Source: Spisula solida (lineage: Eukaryota > Mollusca > Bivalvia > Venerida > Mactridae). Taken from it: a stretch of DNA of 64,000 bases. The stretch covers positions 15,357,322-15,421,321 of the forward strand of contig OX365955.1 in NCBI GenBank assembly GCA_947247005.1. Direction: 5' to 3'. How positions within the stretch are numbered: position 1 is the stretch's first letter; the number at the start of each line of letters is the position of its first letter. The notes beneath the pieces were generated by a model. That model did no database searches. It worked only from the letters and a program-made list of their open reading frames with translations, and was not told the DNA's origin. Below, one piece after another: positions 22,013 through 33,959 of the stretch. The position numbers and the translations under genes were made by a program.

Positions 22013-24964
22013 TTTCCACATATCTTAGCTACATACATTGAAAGTTTCAGAAAATTAAACACGCATTGGCCGAGCTTTGGGTAAATACATACATGCAATC
22101 ATATACGCTATATGACATATTTATTAGCATTTTATCGCATGGCATTAGAATAGAGTAATGATAACAAGTGCAGAATTTTTCCCTCAAAAACAGATAACTT
22201 AACATTCGTACATCACACTATTATTCCTTAAACAGCCAACAAGCCAGTCTACAGGTGCAGTATACTTATGGCGTTCAACCTTAACATGCACTACCGATAA
22301 AACATTCCCAAACACGTCGTACACTATTTTCTTGAGACATTTTCAAGTTACGCACGATAATATAACACGACGTATGCACTTGGATATACCGTTGATAAAG
22401 GATTGTCTGCGACACTAATTACAAGATATCTAATGCGGAAACACGAAAATCGGTAACTACATTGCAGTTGTCTCAAAGGGACACAGTGTCTGTCATTAAA
22501 TATGTTAAATTAAGACAATATCTGCCAGGCAGCAGAGAAGACAGTGTATATATAATTAACCAGCTTAATCAGTTTAACTTAACACCGTAGCGTCAGACTT
22601 TCCCATGGTACGATAGCCAAGGTAATATCTCTATTTTACGACCCGGAAATGTACCGTAAAGATGTACGCGTCCTCTTCAGAAATGTCTTATACGTAGAGT
22701 TGTAATTCGCTTTATGGGTTTTAAGCTTAACGCACACAACAACTTTCAACAGGAGGTGTGAAGCATTATTATTATTATTCTACCATCAAAGTAACCTATT
22801 GAGAGTTATTTTGTTTAATATGTAAATACATGCAGTTTAATTGATCTATTGTGTTTGGCATCAATGGAGAAATACATCTTTATTACGGTCCATGTAATTA
22901 TAAACACTTCAGTATAGCAGCAGTGTTCTTCACATCGACCTGGCACTGTTAATCTGTATAAATAACACCAAGGAACATTTGAAACATTAAGATATACATT
23001 ACCGGCGATTGTCGCTCAAAATGATGCAATAAAAGCCTTGGTTGCAAATTTAGCAAAGAATGTCATAACAAACAAAAGACGCATGTGTTGCTTATTAACA
23101 ATATAGTCAAATGGCAATGAATACATGTACGTTTATGTGTGGTTCGGGTAACATTAAAGACATTTTTGGGGCCTAGATTGGAAAATAGGATTATTGTGTT
23201 TTAAATTTGGATATTGGACATTACGGTTCTAGAATGTTCATACATTATAGCTTAACTTTTAAACATCATTACCATATTACAGGCTGGCGAATACGAATTC
23301 AATTTAGTGGATATAATACATGTTCGACAAATTAACAAAAATAGAGTGTTTTACAACAAGAAGCGTTTGTTTTAATTTCACTTGATCCAACAGAATGTTT
23401 GTTTCCAACAAATATTTACTACACTCTTTGGTATTTACATATATGTTTCCAATGTGATGTTGTTGTATTTTAATAAAAGTGCCAATTTCCGGAGTTCGAT
23501 ATTACTGGTCATTACCATGTCATATAACTATTAAGATGCGAACCAAAATAGAGGACCAACGTCTAACATCATATATCTGTGTCTATCGATTACCATTTAT
23601 TACGTCTTATGTTTCATTATTATACCATCTGTATGCAGCTGCACATGTCTACGTTAGAGATCTATCAACATAAATAAGACGATAAAGGTATATCACAAAA
23701 AGTGTTTTACCATCTCTGTTATAACTCAAAACTGTGCTGAAATTCTTTTCCCGGGAAATGTCTGGCACTGAATTGACAAATGTTTATTTTGATTACTTCC
23801 AGAACTAGTTGTCAAGCACATTTCAAAAGGTTTTGGTCTATAACTACACGTCATTTATCTAATAAATTTGTATGACGATTTTCAAAACCTATGGTACCAA
23901 TGTTGTGTGCCATCAGTTGATAGGTATGTCTAGACTCCATATCTCAATGCAGCAACAAAACACATCACAAATAGGCAGGTACTTTCTAAAATAATCTTAT
24001 TGTTTACAATATAGGTGGATTTTCCTAATTATCATAAGCGCAATCGTTAACCATGCATGTCCCTCCAGAGGCCGGTAGATACATACACTACGTGTGAATG
24101 TCAATATTGAAGTAGAACATACCGTGAATAAGGATGGACCTTGCTATGCGAAATACTAAAATGTACAAGATACATCATGTGGTTGCACGGAAAACTTTTG
24201 AATGATAACGCTAAATTAGATTATAGTAATGGTTTAAGTTTTCACGTAAAATCAGAAAATGTAATTTCTGTTATACCAAACTATTTTCACGAATACATGC
24301 TAACTCGAACAACAATTGCAACGCATGAAAGTATGTTCTTGTTTCAATGCAACTAAAATATGATATGTCAATGCAAGCAGCAATGAACAGAAACAACATA
24401 GCACGAAATGCACAAACAGAAAACGCGAAAAAGTAAACACACAAATTACAAGTACAAGTTACAAAGACAATTACAAAATAATTTAGCAGAATCACGTTGA
24501 TATGTTCTTCAGAAATCCATATTCGCAATTGCATATACGGAAAACATCTATGGAAAGTCGTAAAACATAAACCCCATAATTCCTATGGCTAAAAATATAT
24601 TTTGCTTTTAATATAGTGCCTCTACTAGATTATGTTTGCTAGTTACACACAATACATTAGAGGTATGTATGATGTATATAATATCATATCTGTATTTGAG
24701 ATCAGACGAAAATATACTGAAAGGTTTCTTCCAATTACAGAAAACACTATGTAGAACGGAGATAAATACGCCAATAGTATAATTGAAATACCTATATTCG
24801 GTGATGCAGCAAAATATATAACTGTACTCTTGTCTAATTATATGAAGATACAAAATGTAATGGACATTTTTGTTTCTGGTAAACAAACTGAATGCTTTTC
24901 TTGATAAAATTGCAGAAATATGTTTAAAATCTTTGAATACTTTACTTCTAAACTATTAGCGCCT
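22013..24964. other. No gene recognised; faint relic of a duplicated segment
   Basis: At 22385-22510 the order GGATTGTCTG, CATTGCAGTTGTCTCA, GACACAGTGTCTGTC echoes the start of units 1, 3 and 4 but is much more diverged. The remainder is AT-rich with an (ATT)4 run at 22764 and no defensible frame. Confidence 0.35.
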
Positions 24965-24984
24965 TTCCAATTTGAGCAGAGTGT

Positions 24985-25192
24985 AGAGTGCGATTACATT
25001 CTATTATATACAATGGGTTTAATGCTCATTATATTCAGTGTCATAGGCCTCGGTCACGTCATTGAGAAAAGCAAAATATTTATTCAAGGAATGATTGGGG
25101 AAAACACCATTAATCGGCTGTTACATTTAACATTGACAATGCATTATTTGTTTTGTTACACTAACATTCTTGGTAATACGGAACATCGATGA
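24985..25192 (+). other. Short hydrophobic frame shared with 29550-29810
   Basis: Both segments encode a run reading MLIIFSVIG-GHVI-KSK followed by TMHYLFC-TNI, and the spacing differs by a multiple of three. The first part could be a membrane segment. However, differences between the copies fall on all codon positions (for example Leu to His in the middle of the block) and the stop positions differ. I therefore read it as conserved DNA rather than a proven gene. Confidence 0.2.
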
Positions 25193-25655
25193 CTAACTCG
25201 TATTTTTTCACAGACAATGCTGGTGATTACAAAACTAACTGAATATACATTAAATCACGTGCGGCATTTTAACTTCAAACTAACACCGTGTATTGAATAA
25301 CAACAAGTCACTTTCCAACATCTTTAAGAGCATATTACAATCTCAGAAAATAGTGCTTTTACGTGTGTGACTCATTCATATAATTCCTGACAAAATTCGA
25401 ACCCATTTTGACTAATTACCATATTAAAGTATACAATGAAGTTATTATTCATACGTACGAGGTATGGTCAATATATGACGAGAAAATGCGTATAACTATG
25501 CTATTGCATTTCATTACCTAAAAACATAGTATGCGGCGGTTAAAACATATATTAGACAAAGTACGAAAAAATGTTCAAATACATTTATATACAGAAAATA
25601 AATTGGTTAGAACACCTTTGCCGAACTATGAAACTGGTAGACGGGGCAATGTAAT

Positions 25656-25823
25656 TGTAACGGTTGTTGGATGCATAAAGGGAGGTAATTGGATAATTAT
25701 GCACAACCTTGTATGTTGTCATTAGAGTAGAATGTCATATATAAAGCCAACAAATCACCCTAAGTGGTGAGCTAGCTTTTCACTGGTGGGATTTGTTGGT
25801 ATCTGTCCGTCCGGCACGTTACA
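25656..25823 (+). repeat. Left LTR of the miniature element
   Basis: 168 bp, TGTAACGG...CGTTACA. Contains the TATA-like ATATATAAAGCC at ~25737, a short hairpin CACCCTAAGTGGTGAG and the segment GATTTGTTGGTATCTGTCCG near the end. It differs from the right LTR by a few substitutions and a deletion around 25710 (GCACAACC versus GCACAAAGTAAACC). Confidence 0.88.
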
Positions 25824-25825
25824 AA

Positions 25826-25843
25826 TGGTGGCAGCGGTGGGAT
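25826..25843 (+). other. Primer-binding site
   Basis: TGGTGGCAGCGGTGGGAT begins with TGG, the complement of the tRNA 3' CCA end, two bases after the left LTR. The tRNA is not identified. Confidence 0.7.
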
Positions 25844-25913
25844 GAAGTCAACTGCCAGACCGGAGTTGCCTTACCCACGTATTTCCGAGGCCAAATCTCG
25901 GGACAAGATTTCT

Positions 25914-25928
25914 CGGAAGGGGAAGTAA
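25914..25928 (+). other. Polypurine tract
   Basis: CGGAAGGGGAAGTAA directly precedes the right LTR; it is the only purine-rich run in the 105-bp interior and sits where plus-strand priming would be expected. Confidence 0.7.
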
Positions 25929-26094
25929 TGTAACGGTTGGTGGGAGGTAATTGGATAATTATGCACAAAGTAAACCTTGTATTTTGTCATTAGAGTAGAA
26001 TGTCATAATATATAAGGCCAACAAATCACCCTATGTGGTGAGCTAGCTTTTCACTGATGGGATTTGTTGGTGTCTGTCCGACCGGCACGTTACA
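25929..26094 (+). repeat. Right LTR of the miniature element
   Basis: 166 bp, matching the left LTR from end to end. The TATA-like ATATATAAGGCC is retained. Followed by the TAAT flank. Confidence 0.88.
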
Positions 26095-26384
26095 TAATTA
26101 TTGTCATTTTTAGCATAAATCTTAAATAACGATTATCAAGTTGACGATCACACTCCATAGATCCTAGTCTATTAATATTTATAAACATTTCGAAATACTC
26201 CCCTTAAACATTCATACATCTCCGTCAACTTGGTATCAAATTGAAATGTGAATGACGATATTGTTTCTAATGGTATTCTGGCGACACGGACGTCACATTA
26301 AGCCCATTTCGTATTAGATCACTAACAATTAGTGTTCCTAAATGTAAAATGTTTGGAAGGAGTAGAAGAACTATAAAGTCATTT

Positions 26385-26410
26385 TACATTTGTATAAAAG
26401 CCACAACGGT
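26385..26410 (+). promoter_or_regulatory. TATA-box-like site shared with unit 3
   Basis: TTGTATAAAAGCCACAACGG here and CGATATAAAAGTCACAACGG at ~30352 are the same site in two duplicated units; the following AGATTATAACTTTTAGCAAC is also shared. A core promoter is plausible but there is no proven transcript. Confidence 0.3.
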
Positions 26411-28034
26411 GTCAACAGATTATAACTTTTAGCAACTCTCTTCTATGTCTAACACCCTAGTATATAAACAAGTGCAGTTAAATATTATTGACATCAGGTC
26501 TGAAACGCATGGTCGTACTACCCCAATACTTCATGTAAGTAGCTAATATTATTGAGTACCTGGTAATGCCAATTTACGGAGTTGAATGTTACAGTCTGCG
26601 TACTATATAACCCAAACACTAAGTGCCGAACCTAACCAGAGAACTTCAAGTCAAATGCAATCATATAACCATCCATCTACAACGAATATGACACAAATTG
26701 CTTTCACGTCTGTCTGCCATTCAGGTGTTATTAACTTTAGTTCAAACACAAGGTATTTAAAGCACGACTATGTATAGTTGTGCTTAATGTCATGATTATA
26801 CGACATTCTTCCCAATATTTGTTATACATTTGATGAAAATATTAAATTAACAGAGCTCATTAATTATTTTATTTTTTGTACTAAAACAATGTCTCACTTG
26901 TCATTTAAGACTATTGAACATTGCACCAGTAGCCAAATTTAATGTGATGTTTTTACCGAAGATTCCATATGGTTTGGATGCCTATGAACTCGTTCCTCAA
27001 GTATATGTTACCTTATAGAGTCGAGAACATTCAACTTAATAATGAAAACATTGATAACAGAAACCAGTGTTAAACACAATAAAGCAGATAAAACCAAATC
27101 AGACAGGAAATTCACAAACAATAAGTGCATGTCCTACCAACAAACATAAAAAAGAAACAAGATCGATTATGTGTCTCATACAGCACTAAGTTAATTTTCT
27201 ACTACAATGTATATATACCTCTATGCGAACGCATCCCAGAGTCCTGCGCCCGTTCCATAGACATATCTTACCTAAGATTCAACCTTTTATATGATGGTTT
27301 GAGAAAAGTAAGACAGCTAGTACCATCAAGCAAAGTTATGTGAACCAGAATTATCACAAATAACCATTTTAACTTGATGAAAATATATGGATTTACTTAG
27401 TTTGCTCTAAAAAAAACTATGGAATAGTTCTATCATAGCTAAGATATGTCCATAAACGGGTCCCTTATCAGTCGTTAATTACCGTAACATTTCCATGTCA
27501 ATTATTATGTACTGTTTGATATATACTAGTGGGCAAATAGTGATATGTTCATTTATTCATTTCTTTGATAAATGTAATTCCTATGTAGACAGGAAATGAT
27601 ATGATTCGGGAAGCATAATCTCATCACAGAACTCCATCTTCTACTTTACGCAATTCTCTTGCGAGCAATGAATATCGATAAAGACGGTTAATGTAGGTCA
27701 TTCCTAAAGATTCTTAGAAATGATGAAGATATTGAAATTGGTCCGCTCATTTGTACTTTGTGAATAAGAGTTTTCTTAAATCCTTAAAACAGCGCTAAAC
27801 TCATCAACTTCATTAATTAATAAAAAACGACGGATATAGTCAGAACTACACCACAATGAAAACCACAGTTATAGTAATATAAAATTTGTATATCGTCGGT
27901 GATATGTGCAAACATCGTATTTGATATTTCATGATTTGTTCTCTTCAGATATCAAACTGCGTTTATCTTCCTGATAAAATATGAAAATATCGAACTAAAA
28001 AGCAAATCAAAACCGCTAGAAAAGCGTTTGGAAT

Positions 28035-28095
28035 AAAACGTGTACTATGATTGGACGCTCAATACCGACGCAAATATCTATTTAAAATTAATTCC
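28035..28095 (+). promoter_or_regulatory. Promoter-like block in unit 2
   Basis: ATTGG at 28050-28054 and TATTTAAAA at 28079-28087 repeat the spacing seen at 3135-3172 and 4034-4072. Confidence 0.35.
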
Positions 28096-28381
28096 ACGAC
28101 TAGGGTAAGGCTTTCTATAAAACGTTGTAATTTTATGTACAATTAAAGTGTTGGGTGTTATTTAATGTTTTGTGTCCTTTCACTTTCTAGAGAAAAACAA
28201 ATTCCATGCGACGAAAGAAACTTATTAAGAAATGGTATATACTTGAACTATACCAACACATTCTGTATGCGTCTATAGGAGTTTGTAGGCTTCATGTAAC
28301 AAAAACACACCGGATAAAAGATTGTTGATTTTAGTACTAGATCATAGTGCGAACCCATCTAACAGTGAGTATATAATTGAT

Positions 28382-28582
28382 AAACTGATATACGGCAAAC
28401 TGTACAACCCCAGACGGCTGAAAGCACAGACCAAAGTATGCCAATCTACCATTCGTGACCGACTGTTTGCTGATGATTGCGCTTTGAATGCCAACACATA
28501 AGCTCAGATGCAACAAAGCATAGACAAGTTCTTTGCTGCGTGTGACAATTTTGGTCTTACCATCAGCACCAAGAAGATTTAA
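28382..28582 (+). pseudogene. Non-LTR reverse transcriptase fragment with FADD motif
   Basis: A 66-codon stretch reads KLIYGKLYNPRRLKAQTK, then RDRLFADDCALNANT, an in-frame TAA (28499-28501), and AQMQQSIDKFFAACDNFGLT followed by ISTKK. FADD (28466-28477) is the palm-domain catalytic box of non-LTR polymerases, and the following FGLTIS.KK is the usual next block. Both ends are abruptly truncated: the left break falls where similarity to unit 4 stops (~28378). Its sequence differs from the LINE at 58628-60719, so it is a separate family. Confidence 0.85.
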
Positions 28583-29534
28583 GTACACTTAACCGATTTA
28601 AAAACGCAACATTTTGATGCATTTTTACCCGGTTAAGGTGCTTCAATTATATCGAAATATTGCTCTGATTTAATTCAGTACATGAAGTAAAATATGTGCA
28701 AATTTCATTGTAATCAACGTTTAAATGGTCACAATACCAAGTCACGAAAAGTATTGATCGACCTTGTCAAATTCACAAAATTTAAAAAGCATTTATGGTT
28801 TACAACTTGCTATGCAAACCAGGCATCTGGACCTCATTAGTGGAGAAATATCTGGCTGTGGATGTTGTTTTACACCTCTTTAAGGAAAACATGTATTTCT
28901 CTAAACACTCTGAAGTTATTGGTTGATTTATTAGCACTCCTTGATTGTCATCTGTGTCTACCTACAAATTTAGCTTCACCAGAAAATGCAATGGCCTCGA
29001 CAGCGGTCACATAAGTTTTTATTCACCTAGCACATGCTGCATTGCGTCCCGTGGTTAAGATTATACATTTGCTAGGGCTACAGCATCTCAAACCCGTAAC
29101 CGGTAGACAATTTTGACATTTGTTAGGATAAATAAGAAAAGAGAAAAAATAGCGATTTTAAAAATGGGTCACAATAGAAATTAAACAAACTGTTATGGAA
29201 TGTATATTTTAGCGAAACTACGAAATCGTATGCACCATTGTCTTCAAACTGTTGGTATATCAGTAATTTTTTCTGACCGGAAGTAGAGTCTTCCAAAAAA
29301 ATATTCGTTTTGTGCCATCATGTTTTCGTGCTTGTATCGTCACATAGCCTAACGCTTACAATCGTAGGTGTAAACAGCTTCTAGAAAACAATGTGCAAGA
29401 TTAAATATCGTCAACAGGCGACAGTTAAACTACTTTGCCATGACCAATACTACATACATGTATCTGCTTAAAGCACGTCAATTATGCACCAGTCTGTTCT
29501 GTATCATGAAAGCGTGACGCATGTCCTATAAGAG
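28583..29534. other. No gene recognised
   Basis: AT-rich; TTCCGGTCAGAAAAAA-type motif on the minus strand near 29272 and CTCAAACCCGTAACCGG near 29089 are the only distinctive strings. No defensible frame or terminal repeats. Confidence 0.4.
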
Positions 29535-31032
29535 CAGAGTGTAGAGTACGTGTACATTGTAGTATACAGCATATACTTAATGCTCATTATATTCAGTGTC
29601 ATAGGCCACGGTCACGTCATTAGGAAAAGCAAACTGATTATTCCAGGATTGAGTGGGAAAAATACCATTAAACCACCGTTACGTGCGTACCAACTAACAT
29701 TCACAATGCATTATTTGTTTTGTGACACAAACATTCCTAGTAAACCTGAACATCGATGTTTAACTCGTATTGTTTCACAGAAAATGCAAACGATTACAAA
29801 ACTAATTTAATGGACATTAAATCACGTGCGGTATTTAAACTGCAAAGCAGACACCGTGTATTGAATTACAACAAGACACTTAAATTACTTTCCAATATCT
29901 TTACATTACAATCACAGAAAATAGTGAAACGCAGATTGCTATTACGTTTGCGAACCCATTTTAACTAATAACCATATCGAAGTCTACAAAGAATATTCAT
30001 ACGTACGAGGGTTGGTCAATATATGACAAGAAAATGTTTATAACTAAGCTATTGCATGTTTTAACATTCATCAAGTTGACGGTCATACTCCATAGGCCCT
30101 ATTGTATTGATATGCATAAACCTTTCGAAATAATATTCTTAAACACACATACATCTTCGCCAACGCGGTACCAGTTGAAAAGTGAATGACGATATCGTTT
30201 CTAAGGAATTTCGTTTGTAAGATCCATCACTTTCGAACTGTGTTCTGACGTGAACGTCACTTTACGTCCACTTCGGTGAGATCACTAACAATTATTGTAC
30301 CTACATGTACAATGTTTTGAGGGAGTAAAATAACTATGAAGTCATTCTAACTCGATATAAAAGTCACAACGGGATCAAACGATTATAACTTTAAGCGACT
30401 CTCTTCAATGATGACCTTATTTTTTTCTAAACTCCTAGTAAATTTCAATGAGTGTAGTTAGATATTATTAAACGCCAGGTCATACTACATGTAGATCTAC
30501 CTTAATACTTAGTAGATATTATTTTACAGTACTGGTATTGCCAATATACGGAGGAAATGTTCGCCAATTTAGTCAATCACCAATATTTCCACGACGCTAA
30601 CCCAACCCCCATAATACAGTAAGCATTCTTATATGGATGTGTTTGAGTTGATTATTGCGATTGATACATTATAAAATGTGCTCCCAAACATAAATGAATA
30701 AAAGAATAGGGAACATGATATTTACACACGTTTAAGCACGTTTCATTGGGTGCTTGTGTGGTGATAATTATTGTACCATTTTTCATTGTGGATATATGTC
30801 CAACATTTTCTTCCATTACACTATTTGCGAGGAAAGTGTCGAAAAGACCATGCATAGACATGTTAACATTATCAAGTTAACATTTACATGTTTTACAACA
30901 TCATGCTATTACAGTGCGATAACTTATTCCGCAAGTATGTTCCTTGACCTATAGTCATACATCCAATATTTTATTATCCCTTCCTTGTAAAGATTTTGTA
31001 TTTGCATTTACTTTTAATATTTTGCGCATGTA

Positions 31033-32972
31033 CGAGGGTTGTTCAAATTGGAATGCAAGTGATGCTATATCTTTATTGTGTCAATGATTGTTTTTGAGAA
31101 TAGTGAGCTGTATATCAAAGATCATTGTATTAGCTTTAAATTGATACCTCACATTTTCAAATCCTTTCACAATCGTGAAAGCTCGGCCATTTCCGTTTGT
31201 CTCCGGAAAATAAACCTCGTGTCTAACTGTAGAAATAACCAAAGTGTTTCGCCTGAGTAATTAGTCCAGCTACGTTTGCGTGAAAGTCACAAATTATGTA
31301 TCCGTCAATAAGAATGTTATTTATTCTTTCCCTATCAGTTTTCTTGTTTTTACGACCATAGCAAGCTATTTCATGACAAAAAACAAATATCTTTAAATAT
31401 TAATCATAATTTATATTTCCCATGCACGTGTTGAAAACATCAACAAAGATGAACCATATTTAATTTTCGAGAAAGCGGTTTTGTTTACAAAATATACTAC
31501 TTGGCTAAAATATCGCCAGTACACATGTGCTTGATTCTTGCGTGGAATTTTATAATATGTATTTACAGGTATAATACATCTACATAGATTTGTGTGAACA
31601 TGTATTAGCATAATATGTGTACTAATGACAGGGGGGCTGCCATTTTCTAATCATGTGAATGAAAATAGTTCAATGTGGCGCCTCGTTATGTCAGATGTTA
31701 TGCATAACGGCCGAGGTCATCAGAATGAATCCGTTCAGTGTAGCTGTAACAATACGTCATTTAACACTGTCTACTAGTGTATACTAATGCTTAAATGATA
31801 AGGAAAATGTCACTTTTTCTGACCAAATTCGGTCCCATTTAAGAATCATTGTTTTCTTTATTGCGGGAGCAAATACATTACATGTATTTAAAATATCTTG
31901 TAAGGTGAAATGGTTTCATGTAATGTCGTATTCATCAACTATTTGATAATTTTAAAGTGGTGTAATTTTACTTGGAAACTAGCCCTCTGCAAGCCATCCA
32001 AATACCGCACCATACAAGAATATGATTTAGAAAATCAAATATTTTTTGGAAACTGGTGAAGTATTTACAATTAGGCAAGTAGCTTAATGTATTGGCACAT
32101 CATTAGGAGCTATTCATACAATTACCAAGCATAATAATTATAAAAATTAGGACGAGGAGTACAGTTTGGGTCCCACCATCTGCTTTGAGACGCCAGCACA
32201 TAAATCATTACAAACTGTCCAAACATAGTTAAAACCAGTTTCTAGATAGAAAAAGTCGACTGTTTGCGAATGTAATGCCCACAAACGAGACACTGGTTAA
32301 TTGTGTCACACATGCGACAGATCCATAAACAAATATGGGCAAGCAAAGACAGAACAAAAGTATGCATTGCAAAACGCACCATGGTCGACAGTAAAAAAGG
32401 TAAACCCTTTTCCATATAAACCAAGTTTCTACCATGCAATTTGTATAAAATGAACAATTCGTAAATGCCAAGCTTAACAAAGGGAAATTCCTTCGGAAAT
32501 TGAAGAAATACTCCTGCCAAGCCAAATTTTTGAAGGATGGCATGCTTGAAGAAATACTCCGACAATCGCTGCCAAGTCAAATGTTTGAAGGATGGCATGC
32601 TATTGCGGAGCAATGTGCCTCCACCTGCAGCAGCCATTAACGCGACTTTATGAGAAGCGTTAAGGTTCTTGAGCCTTCCGATCATCCTTATTTGTCAAGC
32701 ATTGTCAATTGTGATCTTTATTTGTTTTAAACAACTCTTAAATTGCATTGTCGGATAAATATCAGGTACGTTAAGATCTCGGTTTGGCTCATGTCCAGTA
32801 TATGCACAGTGTACCTAGGAATGATAACAATATCGCATTTTAAAAAAGGAATAACTGAATGAAACCTCGCATATATATCGGAGATGAATAATGCAATGAA
32901 ATCAAAGACTAAGGCTTTTTTCATTAGAATCTATCAAGGATAATTTTTGCATTCGAATTTGAACAACCCTCG
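31033..32972. mobile_element. Mariner-type TIR element, 1940 bp, with unusual interior
   Basis: Left end CGAGGGTTGTTCAAATTGGA followed by ATGCAA, and right end read from the minus strand CGAGGGTTGTTCAAATTCGA followed by ATGCAA, match at 25 of 26 positions. TA flanks both ends (31031-31032, 32973-32974). The equivalent place in unit 4 (~40333) has a single TA. The termini are mariner-like, but no part of the interior shows mariner transposase motifs on either strand. The longest frame is 32242-32685 (minus), described separately. Confidence 0.8.
32242..32685 (-). CDS. Unrecognised 147-codon frame inside the TIR element
   Basis: Opens with MIGRLKNLNASHKVALMAAA and ends ...HYIRKQSTFSI. Two tandem related segments occur (MPSFKHLTWQ...EYFF and KFGLAGVFLQF), caused by a ~55-bp direct repeat in the DNA at 32497-32610. 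Near the C-terminus a hydrophobic stretch (TFVLSLLAHICLWI) precedes CRMC and CLVC, two CxxC pairs, but too little surrounds them to call a zinc site. I do not recognise a family. The frame could be captured host sequence or a chance frame; the region is locally more GC-rich than the rest of the element. An overlapping frame in another phase (32229-32543) encodes a related start (MPSFKNLAWQ), again because of the direct repeat. Confidence 0.2.
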   Translation of the reverse strand: MIGRLKNLNASHKVALMAAAGGGTLLRNSMPSFKHLTWQRLSEYFFKHAILQKFGLAGVFLQFPKEFPFVKLGIYELFILYKLHGRNLVYMEKGLPFLLSTMVRFAMHTFVLSLLAHICLWICRMCDTINQCLVCGHYIRKQSTFSI

Positions 32973-33039
32973 TATGATGGTGTTGCAATAGCACTTGTGT
33001 GTGAAGCCATTAGCCTAAACAGCTGGGACTAGGACGGAT

Positions 33040-33165
33040 CATTTTCTTGTTCGGCTGTGTGTTGGGCATTGTGCCTTGTATGTTTTTATTGGTCATTCTA
33101 TATAGACATTCAGCTTTTGACTGCTGAGGTTAAGTGCTGCCTTCCCTGTTCGACTAAATATTATC
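33040..33165 (-). repeat. GGACAGGGAAGGCAGC dispersed repeat
   Basis: On the minus strand: AAAGATAATATTTAGTCGAA, CAGGGAAGGCAGCACTTAAC, then CAAAAGCTGAATG and CAAGGCACAATGCCCAACAC. It is the same family as 5580, 6690, 47776, 50325 and 62755, in reverse. Confidence 0.65.
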
Positions 33166-33959
33166 TTTATGAATATGGTATTCCACGTGCCAACCTTAGT
33201 CTTCTGTAAACAAGCATTTTCTTATAATGTACAAGTTAATGTTCATTTCTACATGTTAAGGGTTATACATGTGTGTACAGACATTCAAACAAATATCCTA
33301 GATGTCCGTACATTACTTCTGGCATTTTGCTAACGATGCACTAGTAGGGTCACACTGGTACTGTTTTATCAAAGCATTCACGCTAGCGTAACTCTTAAGT
33401 TTTCCGTAATATTGAGTACGTCGATATTATTTGCGCAAACGCGTTTTACTAAGATATTTTAATCATGTTCTGTCGTAAGTTTCGGCCTTATTCTACGCAA
33501 GGTCAGAGTAACCGCAAATATCAAACCTAAACGCAGTGAGTTGTTTTTGTCATGCACTGTTGATTTCCGACCGTCAATTGTTGTTATATTATAGACTGTG
33601 ATTAGTAATAAAACATGTTTCATCATAACTTATCGAACGTTTATGTATCATTCTGGTTCCGATATATTGGTAATATTGTGGCCCGGTCTACGTTCGATAT
33701 TTTAATATTTTTATGTGAATATATGCAACAACTTGCGATCGATTGCTAGTACATGTAGCAAAATATATATACGTAGACTTAGGTGTCATTTACGCAATTG
33801 TTGTTAAAATAGTACATAGTACATTGGATGGTCACTATATCACAGTAGAAAATGTCATAAAAAGAACGCAACAATTATGTGTGGTGATATTCATTAACTA
33901 TTACTATGTAAATTATTTTGGCATGATTGTTACAAAACGTAGTGTCGTGTCCCCTCCAT
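33166..33959. other. No gene recognised
   Basis: AT-rich part of unit 3 with no counterpart in unit 4 that I can align and no defensible frame. Confidence 0.35.

Larger units (their letters stand above)
25656..26094 (+). mobile_element. Miniature LTR retrotransposon (TRIM type), 439 bp
   Basis: Two direct repeats, 25656-25823 and 25929-26094, both start TGTAACGGTTG and end CCGGCACGTTACA, the TG...CA pattern of LTRs. The copies are about 93% identical. The 105-bp interior starts with a primer-binding-site-like TGGTGGCAGCGGTGGGAT two bases after the left LTR and ends with the purine tract GGAAGGGGAAG just before the right LTR. TAAT flanks both outer ends (25652-25655, 26095-26098), consistent with a 4-bp target duplication. 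There is no gag or pol, so it would depend on proteins from a relative. The PBS form is like that of Ty3/gypsy-type elements as I know them; the family is otherwise unknown. Confidence 0.9.
24965..28378 (+). repeat. Duplicated segment, unit 2 of 4
   Basis: Bases 24970-25480 match 29535-30030 (shared TTAATGCTCATTATATTCAG and TGTCATAGGCC.CGGTCACGT). Bases 26110-26460 match 30060-30430, including a TATAAAAGCCACAACGG site. Bases 26700-27130 match 35940-36450 and bases 27165-28140 match units 1, 3 and 4. Bases 28130-28378 match 44395-44610. The TRIM-type LTR element 25656-26094 and an RT fragment at the right edge are insertions specific to this unit. Confidence 0.7.
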
